Assembly (NCBI GenBank): GCA_022772585.1
Contig: JALEZN010000059.1
Span: 1-37,161, forward strand
Source of the DNA: Clostridiales bacterium
GTDB lineage: Bacteria; Bacillota; Clostridia; Oscillospirales; Oscillospiraceae
Direction: 5' to 3'
DNA length: 37,161 nucleotides
Shown piece by piece: positions 32,801-37,161 of the stretch (position 1 is the stretch's first letter; each line of letters begins with the position of its first letter). Under the pieces are notes generated by a model. That model did no database searches, was not told the DNA's origin, and worked only from the letters and a program-made list of their open reading frames with translations. The position numbers and the translations under genes are program-made.

Positions 32801-33028
32801 CACCAGCGCGCCGGGGCGCACCGCGTCCTCCCGCAGGGTGTAGAGTCCCTCCTCCGCCGGGACCAGGGCCTCAGACAGCTCGGCCCGCCAGGCGGGATGG
32901 GTGAAGTCGCCGGTGCCCACGATGGAGATGCCCTTCCGCCGGGCCCAGAAGTCCAGGGCGGCGGGCACGCAGTCCGAGCTGGTGGCCCGGGAGTATTTGG
33001 AGTGGATGTGCAGATCGGCGATCAACAT
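29828..33028 (-). CDS. PHP-like/zinc-ribbon/UvrD helicase fusion protein
   Basis: 1066 residues. N-terminal PHP-like phosphoesterase-type domain: DLHIHSKYS (D5, H7, H9) and SNSDAHS (D218, H220). Zinc ribbon C272-x2-C275...C288-x2-C291. A Pro/Ala/Glu-rich linker (about 425-455) leads to a UvrD/PcrA superfamily 1A helicase: Walker A GPGAGKT (477-483), AVTFTNKAAAELRERL, LLVDEFQDCNAVQY, YNYRS and the C-terminal VTLMTLHAAKGLEFPVVF and FYVGVTRAEEEL. The protein ends in QLSLF, a textbook sliding-clamp-binding motif, and QVSLF occurs at 417-421. It probably acts in repair or replication restart. ATG at 33028 with GAGGA upstream. Divergent from the flavodoxin gene. Confidence 0.92.
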   Translation of the reverse strand: MLIADLHIHSKYSRATSSDCVPAALDFWARRKGISIVGTGDFTHPAWRAELSEALVPAEEGLYTLREDAVRPGALVGGAAPRFVVSGEISSIYKKNGKVRKVHNLILLPDLETAEVLSHRLEAIGNIHSDGRPILGLDCRDLLEITLEAAPNAIFIPAHIWTPHFSLFGAFSGFDTIEECFEDLTPHIHALETGLSSDPPMNWRCSALDRFHLVSNSDAHSPAKLGREANLLDISLSYPALEKALRTGRGLKGTLEFFPEEGKYHYDGHRNCHQCLSPAEAEAAGGKCPVCGKRLTTGVLHRVEQLADRPEGYVRPRAPKFERLAPLPEILSATLGGGPDTLRNRRRYEEMLAKLGPEFYILRQAPLEDIARVAGPCVTEGIRRLRAGKAQWAPGYDGEFGAMTLLSESEKEAFSGQVSLFGCDAPQAGSRKKAAPAPRAEQEVPQEEELPSPAGGLDPDQSAAARCPDRTVAVVAGPGAGKTRTLVSRILWLLEQQGERPSEIAAVTFTNKAAAELRERLEARFGDKRALRGMTIGTFHSICLDLLAKDGDPERLVGTYESLELAGQVLRALGVKAGPAQLLQAVSRQKNGLPPESGDLAAACDFYIRRLQERGLMDFDDLLLRTLERWEGKSRSDARKFRHLLVDEFQDCNAVQYRLVKAWNRLGRSLFVIGDPDQSIYAFRGSDPACFSRLEEDFPGLRTIPLRYNYRSTPEILGCALAAIGPNGGAPRDLHAVRRSGRKVRLLRAESEKGEAVFAAREVSRLVGGVDMLQAQALRGAEKPRSFSDIAVCCRTRRQLELLEQCFRREGIPCVVAGREDFLNDDMVRGALCFFQLLLDPKDALALETCLRLVWGVPADLTRAVAGTWARAEGSAAQRVRAVDEAYAQISILRPWLDLTAFFGQQADWERPWRLLERWAAQAGCTGSEPLERLRNTAVFYRTMPELLQGLTLGSEGDLRRQSGSYESGAVTLMTLHAAKGLEFPVVFLCGVRKGLLPLESERRPTDLAEERRLFYVGVTRAEEELILLTSGEPSPFLSDLPSLLLEEGEAAPQHKKPDDGQLSLF

Positions 33029-33075
33029 AGGACATCCTCGCTTTCCGGCGATTTTCTTACATTTTTCTTATCTTT

Positions 33076-33137
33076 ATCATAAAACGATTTTGCTGTTGGC
33101 GCAAGGGCTTGTGTTTCCGCCGGGCCGGGAATATAAT
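33076..33137. promoter_or_regulatory. Divergent promoters of the helicase and flavodoxin genes
   Basis: Leftward: TTGCGC (33099-33104)-N17-TATGAT (33076-33081). Rightward: TTGTGT (33109-33114)-N17-TATAAT (33132-33137). The two -35 boxes are four bases apart, so the promoters compete for the same DNA face. Confidence 0.7.
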
Positions 33138-33173
33138 CAGGATCAGAAGAAAATACCCGGGAGGTAACATAAA

Positions 33174-33665
33174 ATGAAACTCTCTGTTTTGTGCTTTTCC
33201 AAGACTGGCAACACCGCGCGGATGGCGCAGGCCATCGCCGAGGGTATGGCGTCGGTGGAGGGGACGGAGGTCCGCACCTTCCCCCTGGACGGCATCAACG
33301 CCGATTTCGTGAAGGAAAGCGGCTGCGTCGTACTGGGAACGCCCGCCTATGTGGCCAGCATGGCCGCCGCCGTCAAGACCTGGCTGGACAGCGAGAGCGG
33401 CAAATACGGCCTGGCGGGCAAGCTGGGCGGGGCTTTCGCCACGGCGGACTATGTCCACGGCGGCGGCGATATGGCGATCCAGGGCATCCTGACCCACTTC
33501 ATGGTGCGGGGGATGCTGGTCTATTCCGGCGGCGGCAGCAAGGGCCGTCCCTTCATCCACCTGGGGCCGGTGGCCATCAGCGGCGAGCTGGAGAAGTATG
33601 AGCCCACCTTCCGGGTCTACGGAGAGCGGATGGCCCGGAAGGCGCTGGAACTGTTCGGAGAGTAA
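33174..33665 (+). CDS. Flavodoxin family protein
   Basis: 163 residues of flavodoxin fold. The FMN phosphate loop SKTGNTARMAQ is at residues 9-19; later loops GTPAYVASM and ATADYVHGGGD match isoalloxazine-binding regions. It is a soluble electron carrier or small NAD(P)H:quinone/FMN reductase of the WrbA-flavodoxin type. GGGAGGT precedes the ATG. The TraB-like gene follows 21 bases later on the same strand, so they are probably cotranscribed. Redox partner unknown. Confidence 0.88.
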   Translation: MKLSVLCFSKTGNTARMAQAIAEGMASVEGTEVRTFPLDGINADFVKESGCVVLGTPAYVASMAAAVKTWLDSESGKYGLAGKLGGAFATADYVHGGGDMAIQGILTHFMVRGMLVYSGGGSKGRPFIHLGPVAISGELEKYEPTFRVYGERMARKALELFGE

Positions 33666-33686
33666 AACAGTAAGGAGGAAACGATC

Positions 33687-35060
33687 ATGCAATGGAAAAA
33701 ACGGCTGCTGGCATGCGCGCTCTCGGCGGCGCTGATGACCGCGCCCGTTCTGGCAACGGAGGGAGAAGGACAGGGGCCCGATCCCTGGGCCTATCCCTAC
33801 CTGGCTGACAGCTACGCGCTGGGACTGATAGACGATGACTATCCCTCCTACATCCAAGAGACCGTCACGGAGGAGCAGCTTGCCGCCATGACGGAGACGG
33901 TGTCCGCCAAGCTGGCCCTGCTGGGACTGGAGAAGCGGGAGAGCGCCCCGGACGGGGAAGGACTGGTGGTGGACCGGACCCGGGGCGGCGTGGTCAACGC
34001 CCTCTACCAGGCTGCCGCCGACTGGGAGATCGACGGCGTGGAGCAAGGGCCGGAGGCCTTTTTGGCCGGACTGGGCGTGCTCTGCGGCGACGGGACGGGC
34101 AGCCGTCTGGACCGCCTTTGCACCTATCAGGAGGCCATGGTGCTGGCCGACCGGCTCATCCTGGCGGTCTACGACGCCAATGACGCCGGGGCCAGGGGCC
34201 TGCTGTGGAAGGCGGTCAACGGGGATACCACCCTCTATCTGCTGGGCACCGTCCATGTGGACCGGGACAACCTGTACCCCATGCACCACCGGGTGCGGGA
34301 GGCGGTGGACGCCTCCTCCGAGGTGATCTTTGAGGTGGATTTCAACAACCCGGAGGACCTGCAGGCCTACGCCGCCATGCAGGTCTACTCCGACGGCACC
34401 ACCCTGAAGGACCATATCCCGGAGGAGCTCTATACCCGCACGGTGGCGGATTTTGCAGCGCTGGGGATGGACGAGGCCACCGTGGCCTCGCTGAAGCCCT
34501 GGGTGCTGGCCCTTTCACTCAACAATGTGACCATGCAGGATGAGTCCACCGGCAGCAACGCCATGGCCATGGATCTCTATGTGAACGCCCGGGCGGCCAA
34601 CGCCGGGAAGACCATCGGCGCCGCCGAGAGCTACGCCTTCCAGGGGCAGATCTTCGACACCCTGTCGGAGGACTATCAGCTGCAGATGCTGGAGGGCAGC
34701 CTTGGGCTGCTGGAGGCCGCCATGAGCGGAGAGGAGACCGGGACCGACCCACAGACCCAGGCGGCGCTGGAGGAGCAGGAGAAGCTCATGTCCGCCATGA
34801 TGGACGCCTGGAAGCGGGGCGACCTGGAGGCCTTCGCCGCGGCCTATGACAAAAAGGCCATCCTGGAGAGCGAGGACGAACTCAACCGCCGCCTCTTTAC
34901 CGACCGTGACCCGGGGATGATCGACTGCGCGGCCTCCTACCTGGCCCGGAACGACGGCAAGACCTATTTCATGGCAGTGGGCGCCGGTCACATGACGGAC
35001 CCCGGCGGCATCGTCTCCGGCCTGCGGGCCCTGGGCTATACCGTGGAGCCCGCAGCTTGA
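33687..35060 (+). CDS. Exported TraB/GumN family protein
   Basis: 457 residues. A signal peptide is clear: MQWKKRLLACALSAALMTAPVLA, with cleavage expected after VLA (residue about 23). Residues about 32-75 (WAYPYLADSYALGLI...VTEEQLAAM) look like part of an S-layer-homology repeat. The TraB/GumN core follows from about 165: LYLLGTVHVDRDNLYP (GxxH motif), VIFEVDFNN (glutamate), a long helical middle and YFMAVGAGHMTDPGGIVSGL (second histidine). Relatives are metal-dependent protease-like (TIKI/TraB) proteins; activity here is inferred. AGGAGGAA lies before the ATG. Likely outside the membrane, possibly wall-attached. Confidence 0.88.
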   Translation: MQWKKRLLACALSAALMTAPVLATEGEGQGPDPWAYPYLADSYALGLIDDDYPSYIQETVTEEQLAAMTETVSAKLALLGLEKRESAPDGEGLVVDRTRGGVVNALYQAAADWEIDGVEQGPEAFLAGLGVLCGDGTGSRLDRLCTYQEAMVLADRLILAVYDANDAGARGLLWKAVNGDTTLYLLGTVHVDRDNLYPMHHRVREAVDASSEVIFEVDFNNPEDLQAYAAMQVYSDGTTLKDHIPEELYTRTVADFAALGMDEATVASLKPWVLALSLNNVTMQDESTGSNAMAMDLYVNARAANAGKTIGAAESYAFQGQIFDTLSEDYQLQMLEGSLGLLEAAMSGEETGTDPQTQAALEEQEKLMSAMMDAWKRGDLEAFAAAYDKKAILESEDELNRRLFTDRDPGMIDCAASYLARNDGKTYFMAVGAGHMTDPGGIVSGLRALGYTVEPAA

Positions 35061-35125
35061 CGGGATCTGAGCGCCCGGCGGCTCGCCCCGTAGGGGCCGC
35101 TGCCAATAGGCCTCAAAACAGATAA

Positions 35126-35153
35126 AACGCCCGCTGCCATGGCAGCGGGCGTT
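35126..35153. terminator. Terminator between the TraB-like gene and the cobalamin operon
   Basis: AACGCCCGCTGCC/GGCAGCGGGCGTT perfect stem around CCATGG, flanked by an A-tract on the left, so it can serve the leftward cob operon and, less well, the rightward gene. Confidence 0.75.
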
Positions 35154-35167
35154 CGTTGTTTAATGGA

Positions 35168-35746
35168 TCAAAAGGACCGAAGAATGGCGAGAGAGCCGTT
35201 TTCGGCCCGGCAGAGATAGCCGCCGCCGTTTTTGACCTGATAGTGGAAGTAGGGCTTCTCCGGCCGGGCAAAGCCGGAGACAATGGCCATGATGGTGCCG
35301 CCGTGGACCACCAGGGCGGTGCGGCCTCCACCGCCCTGCGCCAGAAGAGGGGCAAAGGCGGCCCGGCACCGGGCTATAAAGGCGTCGGGAAGTTCCCCGT
35401 CCGGGATGGGGCCGGCACAGTTGCCGTCCACCCAGGCCTGATAGCGGGGATCGCCGCCCAGCTCCTGAAAATTCCTGTTCTCAAAGGCGCCGAAGTCGCA
35501 CTCCCGGAAGCCCTCCACCGGGGTGGGAACAAGGGTGGGGAAGAGGATGGCGGCGGTCTGGACACAGCGGAGCATGGGGCTGACATAGAGCCGGTCGGCC
35601 TTGAGCAATTCTCTCTGATCCCGGGACTGGGCCCGGAGAGCCTCCTCACCCGCGGGACACAGGGGCTGGTCGGTGCGGCCGCCCACGTAGTTCCCGGTGA
35701 GGTTTCCCGCTGTTCTTCCATGGCGGAGGAAGAGAAATTCCGTCAT
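35168..35746 (-). CDS. cobC: Histidine phosphatase, probable alpha-ribazole phosphatase (CobC-like)
   Basis: 192 residues. The histidine-phosphatase signature LRHGRTAGN (H9) is at the N-terminus, with GGRTDQPLCPAG, SPMLRCVQTA, ECDFGAFENR and the second histidine in LVVHGGTIMAI. These match the CobC branch, which removes phosphate from alpha-ribazole-5-phosphate (or adenosylcobalamin-5-phosphate). The ATG at 35746 overlaps the preceding CobU-like stop by four bases (ATGA), so the longer open frame to 35812 is not used. The cobU-cobS context supports the CobC role; generic phosphoglycerate-mutase-like activity is the alternative. Confidence 0.85.
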   Translation of the reverse strand: MTEFLFLRHGRTAGNLTGNYVGGRTDQPLCPAGEEALRAQSRDQRELLKADRLYVSPMLRCVQTAAILFPTLVPTPVEGFRECDFGAFENRNFQELGGDPRYQAWVDGNCAGPIPDGELPDAFIARCRAAFAPLLAQGGGGRTALVVHGGTIMAIVSGFARPEKPYFHYQVKNGGGYLCRAENGSLAILRSF

Positions 35747-36105
35747 TTCAGCCGCACCCCGATCCCGCAGACGATGCGCTCCACCCGCTCCGAGGCGGCG
35801 GCCAGGCGGCACAGGGCCCGGCCGGTCTCCTCCCGCCAGCGGCGCTCAAAGGGGTCCAGGGGCACCACCCCCAGCCCAATTTCATCGGATACCACCACCA
35901 CCTCAGGATTGCGCGTCAGAAGGGCGTCCACATAGGCGTTCAGGTCGCCGCCCTGCTCCAGAATGGAGCGGCAGAGCAGGTGAAAAGAGTTGATTGCCGG
36001 GGCGGAGAGGGCCTCTTCCGGCGTGCAGGGGACGGGCCGCAGGCCGGTCTGAGCGAGGACATAGGCGGTCTTGCCCTGATGGCAGCCGCCGATATACAGC
36101 TTCAT
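35743..36105 (-). CDS. Compact CobU-like protein (120 residues)
   Basis: Only 120 residues compared with about 170-190 for CobU. P-loop-like GGCHQGKTAY is at residues 6-15; the C-terminal half VVVSDEIGLGVVPLDPFERRWREETGRALCRLAAASERVERIVCGIGVRLK-type segment (shown in parts: VVVVSDEIGLGVVP, REETGRALCRLA, VERIVCGIG) matches the end of CobU. The middle segment with the GMP-accepting histidine and substrate residues seems missing. The ATG at 36105 overlaps the cobS stop by four bases. It may keep kinase activity, be a helper subunit, or complement the normal CobU encoded at the right edge. Function not certain. Confidence 0.75.
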   Translation of the reverse strand: MKLYIGGCHQGKTAYVLAQTGLRPVPCTPEEALSAPAINSFHLLCRSILEQGGDLNAYVDALLTRNPEVVVVSDEIGLGVVPLDPFERRWREETGRALCRLAAASERVERIVCGIGVRLK

Positions 36106-36860
36106 ACGTACCTCCAGGTCAGGGCGACGGCCAGGGCCATGGCCAGCTCGCAGAGCTGTAGGAAATACCCGGCCAGGTCGCCGGTGATGCCGCCGAACTG
36201 GCGGTAGGACATCACACGGTAGTAAAGCAGGCAGGCCGCCGCCGCCAACAGGGCGGCCCCTCCGGAGAGGGGGGAGAGCAGGAGCATCCCCAGGGCGGAC
36301 AGAGCGATGTAGAGGAGCATGGTCCAAGTGACGGCGCTCTTATGGGCGGAATCCGCAAAAGCCTGGAGCATGCCGGAGGAACGGGCCCCCTTCAGATTGG
36401 CCAGGGCCAGGCCGCTCATGGCCCGGGAGAGCACGAAGCCCGGGGCCAGCACCAGAAAGCTGCGGAGGTCCTCCGGCTGGGTGAGGGCGGCGAAACACAG
36501 CAGCAGCCACACCCCGCAGAACACCGCGGCAAAGGCCCCGGCGTGGGGGTCCTTCAGGATCTCCAGCTTCCGTTCCCGGCTCTGGTGGGAGGAGAGGGCG
36601 TCCACCGTGTCGCAGAAGCCGTCCATATGGATGCCCCCGGAGAGCAGCAGGGGGATGGCGGTGAGCCCGGCGGCGCGGAGGAGGGCGTTGAGCCCCAGCG
36701 CCCGGCACAGGAGGGCCCAGCCCAGGAATACTCCGCCGATGGCCGCCCCCACCAGGGGGAAAAAGCAGATGGCGTATTTCATGTTTTTCTCGCTCCACTC
36801 CACCTGGGGCATGGGGATGCGGGAGTAGGTGGAGAAGGCGATCACAAGGGAAGCGAGCAT
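36102..36860 (-). CDS. cobS: Adenosylcobinamide-GDP ribazoletransferase
   Basis: 252 residues, a normal-sized membrane protein with several hydrophobic helices. The CobS signature is present: STYSRIPMPQVEW at the N-terminus, FPLVGAAIGG, and GGIHMDGFCDTVDALSSHQSRERKLEILKDPHAGAFA with the acidic metal-binding residues. It joins alpha-ribazole (or its phosphate) to adenosylcobinamide-GDP, making cobalamin (or its phosphate). The ATG at 36860 lies inside the end of the upstream cobU gene (19-bp overlap), with GGAGCCC-like and AAAGGAG sites just before it. Overlaps the next gene by four bases. Confidence 0.95.
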   Translation of the reverse strand: MLASLVIAFSTYSRIPMPQVEWSEKNMKYAICFFPLVGAAIGGVFLGWALLCRALGLNALLRAAGLTAIPLLLSGGIHMDGFCDTVDALSSHQSRERKLEILKDPHAGAFAAVFCGVWLLLCFAALTQPEDLRSFLVLAPGFVLSRAMSGLALANLKGARSSGMLQAFADSAHKSAVTWTMLLYIALSALGMLLLSPLSGGAALLAAAACLLYYRVMSYRQFGGITGDLAGYFLQLCELAMALAVALTWRYV

Positions 36861-37161
36861 GGAAGGGCTCCTTTCAGTACCAGCGGGATGCCGCAGACTA
36901 CCTCGGCCGCCAGGTCGGCCCGCTGGGCCAGAAGCCGGTTCAGGCTCCCCAACAGGGCGATGTAGTCCGTAGTGTCGGGGTCGTAGATCACCCCGTCGGA
37001 GAAGATCTCGTTGCTGACCACCACAAGATGGCCGCAGCGGCAGGCCAGGGCGGAGAGCTGTTCCCACAGGACCTGGACGTAGTCGGTGGGAGGGGCGGGG
37101 GAGAAGCGCAGGTTGGCCAGCAGGTTGGACAGGTCCTCCAGCAGCACGGCGGAGCCAGGGG
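36842..37161 (-). CDS. cobU: Bifunctional cobinamide kinase/guanylyltransferase, C-terminal part (runs off the right edge)
   Basis: 106 codons of the 3' part are in the window; the P-loop start is outside. Visible CobU features are GSAVLLEDLSNLLANL (the vLxDxLtxxxsNLL region), VVVSNEIFSDGVIYD (normally VSNEVGxGIVP) and VVCGIPLVLKG at the end. CobU phosphorylates adenosylcobinamide and transfers GMP to it, producing the CobS substrate. Its stop codon lies 19 bases inside cobS, so translation is coupled. The SNE-IFSDG segment differs from the common NEVGxGIVP, so it may be a divergent form. Confidence 0.82.
   Translation of the reverse strand, partial: PGSAVLLEDLSNLLANLRFSPAPPTDYVQVLWEQLSALACRCGHLVVVSNEIFSDGVIYDPDTTDYIALLGSLNRLLAQRADLAAEVVCGIPLVLKGALPCSLPL

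Noticed and set aside
35061-35125. CCCCGTAGGGGCC-type sequence after the TraB-like gene, similar in flavour to 24781-24815
   Set aside because: Too short and imperfect to call a repeat family from one window.
1-37161. CRISPR arrays, tRNA/rRNA genes, transposases, attachment sites
   Set aside because: No regularly spaced repeats, no cloverleaf or rRNA sequence, and no transposase or integrase reading frame were seen.

Overview
The window looks like a chromosomal segment of a high-GC, anaerobic, gut-type Firmicute, most likely an Oscillospiraceae/Flavonifractor-like Clostridium relative. This is inferred from a T-box leader, a perfect CIRCE element, AGGAGG-type ribosome binding sites, sigma-A promoters, many Fe-S and flavin proteins, and no rRNA, tRNA, IS element, phage gene or CRISPR. 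Coding density is high and the only clearly AT-rich patch is around 14.13-14.43 kb.

Left edge (1-660): the 5' end of a threonyl-tRNA synthetase gene read leftwards behind a complete threonine T-box.

Region A (0.8-12.2 kb) is a catabolic island in several transcription units. A leftward operon encodes a MmgE/PrpD protein, an Asp/Glu-racemase/maleate-isomerase-like protein, a molybdopterin oxidoreductase and an opine-type dehydrogenase. A divergent LysR regulator follows, then a leftward DASS-type anion transporter, a rightward ornithine-cyclodeaminase/mu-crystallin protein, and a leftward FAD oxidoreductase plus four-cluster ferredoxin pair. That pair is probably the electron-transfer arm of the molybdoenzyme 6 kb away. 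Three of the promoters share an unusual TTGGAC-N18-TANANT layout, and short dyads recur between them, so the island looks like one regulon. The enzyme set suggests uptake of an organic (di)carboxylate and chemistry at C-N or imine and hydroxy-acid centres; the substrate is unknown.

Region B (12.2-24.8 kb) is a second catabolic system. Leftward genes encode a regulator with a degenerate GGDEF-like fold plus winged helix, followed by a type 1 isopentenyl-diphosphate isomerase (idi). The rightward operon encodes a small TIGR04076 protein, a complete BMP-type ABC importer, a RibD-C/DHFR-like reductase, an Fe-S flavoprotein, an amidohydrolase/deaminase, a UbiD decarboxylase and its UbiX flavin prenyltransferase. 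I read it as import and reductive deamination/decarboxylation of a nucleobase-like or pterin-like N-heterocyclic carboxylate, with Idi supplying the prenyl donor for the UbiD cofactor.

Region C (24.8-37.2 kb) is mostly housekeeping: hsp20-clpB under CIRCE control, a MATE exporter, a PHP/zinc-ribbon/UvrD helicase fusion with two sliding-clamp-like motifs, a flavodoxin, an exported TraB/GumN protein, and a leftward cobalamin nucleotide-loop operon (partial cobU, cobS, a compact CobU-like protein and a CobC-like phosphatase) with 4-19 bp overlaps. Strong intrinsic terminators separate most units.
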